A stretch of DNA of 64,000 bases from Cranoglanis bouderius. Taxonomy: Eukaryota; Chordata; Actinopteri; Siluriformes; Cranoglanididae. Under the pieces are notes generated by a model, which worked only from the letters and a program-made list of their open reading frames with translations, was not told the DNA's origin and did not search any database. The position numbers and the translations under genes were made by a program. Below, one piece after another: positions 45,165-55,824 of this stretch; positions within the stretch are counted from its first letter, which is position 1; every line of letters starts with the position of its first letter. Location of the stretch: positions 15,039,020 through 15,103,019 of the forward strand of contig CM042553.1 in the NCBI GenBank assembly GCA_023630585.1, read 5' to 3'.

Positions 45165-46548
45165 AAGGTAGTAAAAGTACCTAAATTCTTTACTCGGGTA
45201 AAAGTGCAACTACTCGTCTAAATAACCGATAAAAGCTGAAGTACTGCTTCAGATTCTTCACTGAAGTTATAGTAGAAAAGTAGAAGCTCACTTAAGTTAT
45301 GCAAGTAAAACTTCAGAAAAGAAAAAGACATCTGTCTTAAACCAGACGTTGATTTTAGTTACTGATTGTATCAAAGATATTCCTAATCTCTCAAATGTTA
45401 TCTAGCATGATAATGAGTTTACATAATGAAACAAACTAGCTGTTAATAGCAAAAACAAGTAAAAAAGCTCCAAGCATCAATTAAGGGGCCAAGCACAAAA
45501 GAGGCTAAATGTGGAGCTAAACAACCATGGCAGGGAGCATCAAGAACAACTGTAAAAAAAGAAAAAAAAAAGAACAATTTTAGACATCTGTATATGATTT
45601 TAGGCAAAATGGTTCCAAAGTCATAAATACTACAATCAATTCTTATATGATTGAATTGCTTATCATGTTTGACCAATAGGTGACGCTGTCACTAAATTGA
45701 TGTGGTGTGGTCATGGTGGGGTGTCAATGCCACACACAAAGTTCGCTGTGAAATGCCAAAGTGTTGCAGAGATACAGCCTCGGATTCAGTTTGGCATCAT
45801 GCAGTCATTTTTGTTGATGTGTTAAATGAGAATGGTTTGGGCTATTAAAAAGCTTTTGATAACTTTGGTCTGAAGATGATGAGGTTTTTCGGAAATTTCA
45901 AAATGGCGGAAAAGTTTTCATGATGGAATATGATGTCATAGGAATCATCTTGAGTAAAGGAATCAGAGGAAAAAGACTCTGTTTATCAGCATAAACGTGA
46001 GTGCAATTTTGAGCTGTTGGTGGCACTAGAGGGTTTTGAGATAGAGACTCCAAAATTGCTCTGGTTAATGTTGAGACTGTCCTCTGTCAGTTTCATAACT
46101 TTCCCACAAGCAGTTCTATGGGCTGCCATAGACTCAAGAGTGGAAGAAGAAGAAGAAAAAGAAGGAACACTAACAAAAACAATAGGTGCCTATGCACCGT
46201 CAGTGCTTGGCCCCTAATTAGCTGTGAATAGCTAGCTGTCACTAAACAAGCTGCCGGTAAATATAAAGCATATGTAGTCTCAGATAGATTCCAGTGATGA
46301 TATTAAGTCACATCTGTTATAGTTTAGATTTGTTAGGCTTTACATCTTATGCTAAAAATCACCTTATAACTTTACAAATATGATTATTTAGAAATGTAGT
46401 GTTTGAAAATATAATTAGTACAAAGTAGAGATTTTTCTTTTGAAATGTAGTAAGTGAAGGTGATTGGGGGGGGACTCAAAGTAAAGATATTTAAAACCAG
46501 ACATAAGTACAGTAAGAAAGCAATTGTGCGTTGTTACTTCCCACCTCT
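45165..46548. mobile_element. older hAT-like AGTA-rich repeat, interrupted by a second element
   Basis: The left part holds GTAAAAGTACCTAAATTCTT and ACTCGGGTAAAAGTGCAACT. The right part ends GTTGTTACTTCCCACCTCTG, the usual end of a common fish hAT non-autonomous repeat. The 732-bp element at 45484-46215 lies between them. The left terminal bases are decayed. Confidence 0.6.
45484..46215. mobile_element. 732-bp inverted-repeat element with AATTA target duplication
   Basis: The ends AGGGGCCAAGCAC and GTGCTTGGCCCCT are perfect inverted repeats of 13 bp. Each is flanked by AATTA (45479-45483 and 46216-46220). The interior has a GAAGAAGAAG tract at 46145-46165 and no substantial ORF. I do not recognise the superfamily; a 5-bp duplication rules out Tc1/mariner. 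Confidence 0.72.
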
Positions 46549-47239
46549 GGCTAAACAGGCTGAACAGACTTCTCCGCTTATATTACCTGCACCCGTCTGC
46601 TCTCAAGCGTGTATACCAGAGCAAGCTTTTACAACATGCCTCCATTAGCTAAATGGCTGTAATTACAGTTTATATAATTTGAAGTATTTTTACTGTATTT
46701 TTTACTAAGTGTATCCAAGCAGAGGAGGGTTGTGTGTGCTGGGGTTTCACCTAATGTATACTAGTCATGCACAAAGAGAAATTAAATATCGCAAGGTTTC
46801 AGTTTTTTGGAGTGAGCACATGGCAACATTCCCAATTTAAAGTGCAGTATTGGCATGAGCTTTGAGAATTGGTTACTGTTATTGTAACTGGTTTTGTTTT
46901 CTTTCTCTTTTTCCTTTTTTGTCAGCAATCCTTCATTTGTTATGTCAATCTGTCATAAGAGTGGCGTCAAATCAAGGGAGTTTAATCTTTTCCTCAGTAT
47001 GACACTACTAATGAAATTCATAGCCTGATACTTAGCTGATGTGTTCAGTCAGAATGTAATGTTGCTTTAAGGAGTAGCATTGAGCAACATTGAAAAATTG
47101 CAATTTGTAATTCAATTAAAAATGATCATCCTTTTTTATTCATTTATTGCAACATTTGCAAGACAAGTTAGTTCCTGTATCGCTTGCATTATAGTAAAAA
47201 CAGTTTTCTCTTGGTTGAGAAACAAAAAAAAATGCATCT
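46549..47239. other. patj intron, unrecognised
   Basis: AT-rich sequence without exon or transposon signal. Confidence 0.4.
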
Positions 47240-47512
47240 AGTCCTGAAGATATTTACGTGATGGAGAACTTGCTGATTGTTACAAAACACTAACACTGGA
47301 GACTCCTTCCATAAATGCTTAAAAAACAGAAAACTGTTATACATTTTTCTCTTTTTTAGATAACATGCTTTTTTAATCTGTTTATTTGACTTGCATACAT
47401 TATGTAGGTCTCCATACAATCCCTGTGAATGAGCGGTTACTATAGAAACAATATGGTATTAGAACAAGCGCATTAATATAAACCTGCGATTTGAATTACA
47501 GCCAGAGCTATT
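47240..47512 (-). repeat. terminal-hairpin repeat family, copy 7
   Basis: In reverse orientation it keeps GGAGACTCCTTCCATAAATG, TCTCCATACAATCCCTGTGA and GCGCATTAATATAAACCTGC. A Tc1-type element directly follows at 47513. Confidence 0.68.
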
Positions 47513-48685
47513 GTAAACTCAATAAGGTGTAGCTAATCACCTTCTCAATGGCACGCAAAACTGTGGTCATTTTGATTAGCTCAGCATGAAAAGAGATTTC
47601 CTGGAGCATTTTGTAGTGCAATTGAAGCAAACAATCAACTATGGGTGGCAAGGCACTGTCAAAAGATCTCTGGGATAAAGTTGTAGACAGGCACAAGTCA
47701 GGAGATGGATACAAAAAAATTTCAAAGGCTTTATCAATACCTAGAAACACAGTGAAGTCTATTATTAAGAAGTGGAAGGTATTTGGTACAACACAGACCC
47801 TCCCTGGATCAGGACGTCACTCCAAACTGGATGAAAGAGCCAGGAAGAAACTGGTCAGAGAGGCTACCAAGAGGCCTACAGCAACTCTGAAGCAGTTGCA
47901 GGAATTTATGACAAAGAGTGGTCATTGTGTGCATGTGACAACAATATCACAAATTCTCCACAAATGTGGCTTGTATGGGAGGGTTGCAAGAAAAAAGCCA
48001 CCCATGACTAAGCTTTGCCAAAACACACCTTGAAGATTCTGAGGCCACATGGAAAAAGGTGTTATGGTCAGATGAGACTAAAATTGAATTATTTGGCCTC
48101 AACACCAAACGATATGTCTGGCGGAAATCCAATACAGCTCACCATCCAAATAACACCATTCCTACAGTAAAGCATGGAGGTGGTAATATCCTGTTATGGA
48201 GGTGTTTCTCTGCAGCAGGGACTGGAGCACTTGTCAGGATAGAAGGAAAATGGATGGGGCAAAATACCTTCAAATTCTTGAGGAAAATCTGCTGCCCTCT
48301 GCCAGAAAGTTGTCAATGGGATCAATCAAATTTATCAGTTAAATCAAATTTAACTGAACTTAAGCAGTTCTACAAAGAAGAGTGGGCAAATATTGCAAAA
48401 TCTAGATGTGCAAAGTTCGTAGAGACATATCCCAACAGACTAAAGGCTGTAATTAAAAAATTAAGGCAAATTAAAGCAAGGAGGTGATCCTTTTTCCAAC
48501 TCAGTGATTTTTTTTTTTTTTTTTTTTTCTGACATGTTGGCGTTATATCATTCACTTGGATGTTATAAGTTGCCCTGAGTAAACACAGCTGTGTAAAACA
48601 AAAAATGTGTTCGCCTTCATTTCAGGCTGAAAAGCAACAAAATGTGATTATTTTAAAGGGGGGTGATTCTTTTCTGTACCCACTG
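47513..48685 (+). mobile_element. Tc1-type transposon, CAGTGGGTATAGAAAAG family, copy 2 (deleted)
   Basis: The copy starts at GTAAACTCAATAAGGTGTAG, lacking the first roughly 220 bp of the family including the left inverted repeat. The right end GATTCTTTTCTGTACCCACTG is present and followed by TA. The catalytic middle is also deleted. Confidence 0.88.
47641..48487 (+). pseudogene. Tc1-type transposase without catalytic centre
   Basis: The frame starts MGGKALSKDLWDKVVDRHKS and is open to about 48033. A small deletion near 48000 then shifts it. The second frame starts MLWSDETKIELFG. Sequence jumps at about 48320 from the QWD region directly to SNLTELKQFYKEEWANIAK, so the second Asp and the Glu are deleted. 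Confidence 0.87.
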
Positions 48686-48687
48686 TA

Positions 48688-49562
48688 TTTAGCAATAATG
48701 CAACATGCCAGTAATTAGCAGTATCATAGGAGAGTACATTCTGCAGGATCTCAACAGAATAAGAACTGTTACAAGCTTGTCAGTGCGTAGCTATGTACCA
48801 CAAGTGCTTCTTTGATTATTAACAGGAACAGGATGATAATATTATAGCTGTAACACAGTGCCATAGTTATAAATGTGGTAGTCTGGGAAAACCCATCAGA
48901 TATCACTGTAGCTGAATTCTGGTAAAAAGCCAAAAATAAATTGGATTTTGGCCAAAGTAGGATTAATCTGCCTGATACCTCAGCTTTAAGAAACCATGAA
49001 TATATTTTCCTGCCAAGATCACGATGTGTAAGGAGCCAGTTTAACAAACGTGGTGGTTGAAACGATCCATCTGCTTAAAGATGTCTCCAACCTTGCTAGC
49101 TAAGTGTGATTTCCTCACACAGTGGATGGCATGCTTTGATCAAGTTGTTGGATAGCTATGTCAACCAATTTCAGTTTGTAATCAGTTACTGACTGTCAAA
49201 ATGTCCATAACGCTCCTGTGCTGCAACCAGAGTAGACTCTTTAAATGTGCTTTTGAAATGCTAGAACTTTACTTTTGGTTGAGATATGTGCAAAAGAGAA
49301 ACATATTTCAGTTCAGGAAAGTATGCAGTTTTCAGAACTATACATAGTAGAAAATGTCAAACTTTCACCACATGAAGAGTTTTCCTAGTTGTGTCCAAAA
49401 GGTTTCATCTTTGTTTCTGGTTGAAAAATGTAACTGAATTGAAATTTAATCTGTCTGTTTCACAGTTTATCTACAAAAAATTTATTATGGTGGAAAGCAC
49501 ATTACAGTGTGTTCTAAATATTGCACCAATTGAACATAAGCCAGCAGTTATCTGCATTTACA
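48688..49562. other. patj intron, unrecognised
   Basis: No exon or element was found between the two Tc1-type copies. Confidence 0.4.
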
Positions 49563-49564
49563 TA

Positions 49565-51078
49565 CTGGTGCATCTCAATAAATTAGAATGTTGTGGAAAA
49601 GTTCATTTATTTCAGTAATTCAACTCAAATTGTGAAACTCGTGTATTAAATAAATTCAGTGCACACAGACTGAAGTAGTTTAAGTCTTTGGTTCTTTTAA
49701 TTGTGATGATTTTGGCTCACATTTAACAAAAGCCCACCAATTCACTATCTCAACAAATTAGAATACTTCATAAGACCGATTTAAAAAAAAAAACATTTTT
49801 AGTGAATTGTTGGCCTTCTGGAAAGTATGTTCATTTACTGTACATGTACTCAATACTTGGTAGGGGCCCCTTTTGCTTTAATTACTGCCTCAATTTGGCG
49901 TGGCATGGAGGTGATCAGTTTGTGGCACTGCTGAGGTGGTATGGAAGCCCAGGTTTCTTTGACCGTGGCCTTCAGCTCATCTGCATTTTTTGGTCTCTTG
50001 TTTCTCATTTTCCTCTTGACAATACCCCATAGATTTTCTATGGGGTTCAGGTGTGGTGAGTTTGCTGGCCAGTCAAGCACACCAACACCATGGTCATTTA
50101 ACAAACTTTTGGTGCTTTTGGCAGTGTGGGCAGGTGCCAAATCCTGCTGGAAAATGAAATCAGCATCTTCAAAAAGCTGGTCAGCAGAAGGAAGCATGAA
50201 GTGCTCCAAAATTTCTTGGTAAACGGGTGCAGTGACTTTGGTTTTCAAAAAACACAATGGACCAACACCAGCAGATGACATTGCACCTCAAATCATCACA
50301 GACTGTGGAAACTTAACACTGGACTTCAAGCAACTTGGGCTATGAGCTTCTCCACCCTTCCTCCAGACTCTAGGACCTTGGTTTCCAAATGAAATACAAA
50401 ACTTGCTCTCATCTGAAAAGAGGACTTTGGACCACTGGGCAACAGTCCAGTTCCTCTTCTCCTTAGCCCAGGTAAGACGCCTCTGACATTGTCTGTGGTT
50501 CAGGAGTGGCTTAACAAGAGGAGTACGACAACTGTAGCCAAATTCCTTGACACGTCTGTTTGTGGTGGCTCTTGATGCCTTGACCCCAGCCTCAGTCCAT
50601 TCCTTGTGAAGTTCACTCAAATTCTTGAATCGATTTTGCTTGACAATCCTCATAAGGCTGCGGTTCTTTCGGTTGGTTGTGCATCTTTTTCTTCCACACT
50701 TTTTCCTTCCACTCAACTTTCTGTTAACATGCTTGGATACAGCACTCTGTGAACAGCCAGCTTCTTTGGCAATGAATGTTTGTGATTTACCTAGTGATCC
50801 AAACTGAGAGACCATTTTGAAGGCTCAGGAAACCTTTGCAGGTGTTTTGAGTTGATTAGCTGATTGGCATGTCACCATATTCTAATTTGTTGAGATAGTG
50901 AATTGGTGGGTTTTTGTTAAATGTGAGCCAAAATCATCACAATTAAAAGAACCAAAGACTTAAACTACTTCAGTCTGTGTGCATTGAATTTATTTAATAC
51001 CCGAGTTTCACAATTTCAGTTGAATTACTGAAATAAATGAACTTTTCCACGACATTCTAATTTATTGAGATGCACCTG
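49565..51078 (-). mobile_element. Tc1-type transposon with GGTGCATCTCAATAAATTAG ends
   Basis: This 1,514-bp element is flanked by TA (49563-49564, 51079-51080). Its inverted repeats are about 200 bp long (49565 onward and 50880-51078). The outermost bases differ (CTGGTG against CAGGTG). It carries one almost complete transposase. Confidence 0.92.
49850..50815 (-). pseudogene. DD34E Tc1-type transposase with one nonsense codon and an N-terminal deletion
   Basis: The frame starts MVSQFGSLGKSQTFIAKEAG. As I recall the family, about 30 residues are missing between SLG and SQTF. It runs to SSVKFPQSVMI, where a TGA (50288-50290) replaces what is normally Trp. The same frame then continues MSSAGVGPLCFLKTKV through FQQDLAPAHTAKS to LNPIENLWGIVKRK. 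The first Asp (FSDESK), second Asp (FQQD) and Glu are kept with 34-residue spacing. PDLNP has become PHLNP and the usual KSWL is KSLL. Confidence 0.85.
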
Positions 51079-51080
51079 TA

Positions 51081-52537
51081 TATTCACAAATAAATTTTGA
51101 TTTTGATTGATTTACTATTAATATCTTAATACACACAGACAGCCTTTTGTTACATTATCTTTAAATCCCATCTTGCATTGAATACTGGTTTCACCATATT
51201 GAAGTAAGTGGTTTAGTACCGCACTCATACAATAAAAAAATACTTTTAAAAGTATTTTTTATTGTTGTGCAAATGGCAACTCATAATATGTTTTTTGCTT
51301 TAATTTTTAAAATCTATTTTAGAAAATCAAGAGCACTCTTCTTTTATAATTGTCCACTGTCTGCAGTCAGAGACCTGTGGGAAAGAATGTTTAATTCTAC
51401 AGTGTTGTAAATGGTGGATTTTTGGCAAGCAGGAGCCAGTGATGACCCCTAACTGCTCAGGAAGGGTTATATTCAACTGATGATATACAGAAATACCCAG
51501 CTGACTCTAGTAATAGATGTTATTTATTGAGAGGTGTCGAGTTTGAAATGGCCGCAAGGTTGTGGCAAATGGAAGATGGATGAACAATTAGACTGTGCGT
51601 AGTGATGGAGAGCTCAAATCATTTGGGAGTTCTTCCTAGTAGACGAGAATTTTTAGTAACGTTATAAGAAGCCAGGTGAAGTCATTACACAGCCGTCTGA
51701 TTTTGTGTGTATGGAGAAGAGCACTGGACCATGGAGTGATCCCTGAGGAATGCCAGTGGTTAGGTTAGCCTTTATTGGGTTAGATGGAGCATCCAGAGAT
51801 GGTTTCAACCCAGGATGAAGGTAGATCTTGATATCTTTCTCACCATGTAGGATTGAAGAAGTAGTAATTCTTCAAGGATTGTGTTCTGTTTAATCGCTAT
51901 TAGTAATGAACGTACTTTTCACGGTTCATACAGCTACAGAAAATAATATTTGAAATGACCAACCTTGAATAAATCTATGTTTTTTGGAGAACTGTAGAGA
52001 CACATACTTATGTGGCAGATGCTCCTACAGGCAGGTACAGTAGTTCCACTTAAGGAATTGAAAACAGGTCCCAAGCAGGACACAAGGGTTAAAGAATAGT
52101 GGCTCCTAAGGATACAACAGAATGACTGAGGTTATAAGCACACTAGCTGAGTTTTTGTGGTTTTTCCCTCGGTCAGGGTTAAAATCGGCTTACACATGCT
52201 GATTTGAAGGTTGTGTTAATGAGGCAGTTTCATAGTGTGAATGATATAAAGCCGCTGATTACGGCTTGAAAAGGGTGGGTCGAGTGGGTGCAGCCATCTG
52301 TCACTACAGAGCTGATCGTGGTTGTGCCCAGACGCTGTTTCTGTGAACCAGTCAGCTCCTACCAGGCTTCACAGACCTGCTCTCTACCAAGCTATCAGTT
52401 GTGTTCAGGACTTGTAATAAAGGATGTTGGAGTGGAAAAGCTGATCTAGGGTCAGGCTGGATAATCTGATTTCACTGATATATCAGCCTGAACCGAGGCT
52501 CGGACATTCTTTATTACATATAAATTACTGATTATAT
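51081..52537. other. patj intron with a LINE relic
   Basis: Mostly unrecognised, except for the reverse-transcriptase motif on the minus strand at 51690-51850. Confidence 0.4.
51690..51850 (-). pseudogene. relic of a LINE reverse transcriptase
   Basis: Reverse-complementing 51711-51765 gives TTGIPQGSLHGPVLFSI, close to the GVPQGSVLGPLLF signature of non-LTR reverse transcriptases. The flanks are too decayed to assign a clade or define ends. Confidence 0.55.
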
Positions 52538-53690
52538 GCTCACAGTTTACTTTATTAGGAACACCTGTACACATGCACATTCATGCAGTTATCTAATCAG
52601 CTAATCATGTGGCAGCAGCACAATGCATAAAATCATACAGATACAGGTCAAGAGCTTCAGTTAATGTTCACATCAAACATCAGAATAGGGAAAAAGTGTG
52701 ATCTCTGTGAATTTAACTGTGGCATGGATGTTGGTACCAGATGTGCTGGTTTGGGTATTTTATAAACTGCTGATTTCCACAGTTTACACAGAATGGTGCA
52801 AAAAACAAAAGTCATTGAGTGAGTGACAGTTCTGTGGGTGGAAACTTGTTGATTAGAGAGGTCTGAGGAAAATGGCTAGATTGTTTCGAGCTGCCAAGAG
52901 GGATATAGTAACTCATGTAATCACTCTTTACAACCGTGGTGAGAAGAAAAGCATCTCAGAATGCACAACACATCAAACCGTGCGGTAGTTGGGCTACAAC
53001 AGCAACAGGGCTACTTTCAGCCAAGAACAGGAATCTGAGGCTATCGTGGGCTCATACTCACCCAAACTGGTCAGTTGAAGATTAGAAAAAAAAAATCACC
53101 TGGTCTTTTTCCAGTCTTCAACTGTCCAGTTTGGATGAGTATATGCCCATGATAGCCTCAGATTCTTGTTCTTGGCTGGCAGGATTGGAACCTGATGTGG
53201 TCTTCTGCTGTTGTAGCCCATCCACCTCAAGGTTTGATGCCGTGTACATTCTGAGATGCTTTTCTGCTCAGCACGATTGTAAAGAGTGATTATTTGAGTT
53301 ACTATAGACTTCCTGTCAGCTCAAACCAGTCTGGTCATTCTCCTCTGATCTCTCTCTCATCAACAAGGTGTTTCAACCTGCAGACCCTCCGCTCACAGGA
53401 TGTTTTGTTTTTCTCACCTTTCTGTGTAAACTCTAGAGACTGTTGTGTGTGAAAATCCCAGGAGATCAACAATTTTATAAATGCTCAAACCAGTCCCTCT
53501 GACACCAACAACTTTGCCATGGTTATAGTCACAGAAATCACATTATTCTCTTCATTCTGATGATTGATGTGAACATTAACTGTAGCTATTGACCTGTATT
53601 TGCATGATTTTTTGCAATATGCTGCTTCCATATGATTGTCTGATAAGATACAAAAGTTCTTCATAAAGTGGGTGGTGAGTGTGTACATGC
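52538..53690. mobile_element. fold-back (palindromic) Tc1-like element
   Basis: The left arm (about 52555-53085) carries the sequence of the family at 1131-1772 in one orientation. The right arm (about 53100-53690) carries the same sequence reversed. Near the centre, ACTCACCCAAACTGGTCAGT on the left pairs with ACTGTCCAGTTTGGATGAGT on the right. The outer ends are TTTACTTTATTAGGAACACC and CATAAAGTGGGTGGTGAGTG. No transposase frame survives. Confidence 0.75.
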
Positions 53691-55822
53691 TGAAGTTGAA
53701 AATAATCTATCTTTCAAGTTCAATGCTATGACCTTTTCTCTTTAGCACCAGCTGATCTGCAGACAAATAAAATTTGACTGAGTTCTTATGCTGGTTATCA
53801 CACAGATGCAGAACCTGTTTGTATAGTGAGTCTGTACTCTGTATCTCCTCCGCAAGCCCCCCACCCCCCACCCCCAATCCCCAGAAGTTTTATGTGACTC
53901 ATGGGGCTTTTAATTACTCCACTCGCTTGCTGGCAGCAGTAAAGAGCTCCCCTGCAGTAAAAGGAAATTGAAAATGAAAACAGCAATAGGCTGTCATAGT
54001 GGGGAAAGGTCAAAGCTAGCCTTTTCTCCCACCTTCATGTGCTCTGATTGCAATAATACTGCAGATTTAATCAGAAATTATGCTGATATTGGCAACTCCC
54101 CACTCGGTCAGAAGGAAACACTGAATCTGATTCAGAATTCTGAATTTTGTTCATGACAGTAAGATGTTCAAAAGTTGTAGTTGTTGGCAATATACACCTG
54201 TCAGATTATGTAGTTGGCTAATTGTCTAAATATTTGCGTGAATCCAGAGGTGCCAACATCTATGGTTTACCCACAGTATTTACAATTATTGAGTCCTTTC
54301 TATGGTGACACAGTAGCTACCTGAAAACTGCACTTTCCTGCTTTTTCAGCTAAAGCTGCAGTCAGACCAAATATGAATAACGTTCACCTGACAGAAAAGG
54401 CAATTCACTGCAGGGGAAAGGACACGTGGACGTTTGAATCCCGCCTCTGCCTCTCAAAATGACCCTAAACATGATCTCCATAATATATTCTGGGTTTTAA
54501 AAAATGTTTATTTTTATTAGAGAAATCAAGACATTTTCATTTTAGAAATATTTTATAGGTGTTCTAAATTTACTTAATTTCTACCTGAACTGAAGTCTGA
54601 AATTAAAGTGCAAGTCATATTAAAATACTTTTTTTTAAAATACTTGATTGAGATTCTGAACAGATTCTTTAGGTTTTCCGAAAGAATTTTCTTGTCTTAT
54701 ATAAGCCTTTAAGAATCATCTAAGACAACTTATGAAAGATGAGCAAATCTCTGCAGTGGGATTCAGGGGCTTCAGGAAAGGCTTCAAAGGGAGCTATTTC
54801 AGCGGGAGTAAAGCTTGCTTCCATAAATCTTGTATTTTCCGTCAAGTAAGTGAGAGAATATGTGCTTATCTTGGCACATCTGATTCTTCTAGCCATATTT
54901 GGCCAGTGAGGTTGAAGTGACATTTTTTATGAGGCATATTCAGCCTTTTTCTATTTACATCACCAAAATGTCATCTTTTTGGATGGTTACATAATACTCG
55001 AGTTAGGAGACCATGCATGAAGCTTCCTTTCTAGCTATAGGTTTCCTTTTATTTTTCAAGCTGAGGGGAAAAAACATCAGCAGCTAGCATTAATGTAACC
55101 TGGAGTTATTGATGGCATGGCTATGATGGCTCATCATTAAAGATGAGGTTGCTTAGAATTCCAGCCTAAAGTGTCAATTCCACTTTAAAACGATGCCTTA
55201 TAACACTTTATATCTTATATCAAATGTGAGTTCCTCATATGCAGGAACCAATGGTATTTCTTTGCAGCTTGATTGACACTGATTAGATATGAGATCTGTA
55301 GCTCTGAAAGACACCAAAAATTCAGCATCAGACTCAATTCTGAACAGTGCTGAAAAACCTTTATCTCTAGCAGATCAGCTGGAACAGATGGACAGTGTAT
55401 TCTTCACTTCTGGCAGAAATGAGTCATCTTGACTTCACTCATAAAAAACAGTCCCTGCACACTGTGTGGACTGAATCTATGACATCTGGGCATTAAGTAC
55501 TGCTTCTATTCGATCAACTAGGTGGTACAGGTGAAAATTGAAGGAATTATCCACTCATCCACCAACAGTAGCATGTTGCTGTGCACAGAGTTTCTGAGAC
55601 TTGGGAAGTATCCGTAAAGAGAAAAATATATGTTCAAAGTCTTCTACAATCACACCTAGGTTCAGTTTATCTTATCCAATCCACCTACCAGCATGTTTTT
55701 TGGAGGTGGGAGGCAACCAGGAAACCCAGAGGAAACCCCCATGGACACAGGGAGATCATACAAAACTCCACACAGACAGTAAACTGAGCTCAGGATGCCT
55801 CTTGTGCTAAAAAGTGATATGA
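53691..55822. other. patj intron, mostly unrecognised
   Basis: A C-rich stretch is at 53851-53880, and 53880-54140 looks like non-repetitive, possibly conserved sequence. A degenerate retroelement tail is at 55660-55790. No exon was seen. Confidence 0.4.
55660..55790 (+). repeat. decayed retroelement tail
   Basis: The run TTTTTGGAGGTGGGAGGCAA, CCAGAGGAAACCCCCATGGA and ACAAAACTCCACACAGACAG matches the 3' part of the common repeat seen at 39858-40060. Confidence 0.55.
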
Positions 55823-55824
55823 TA

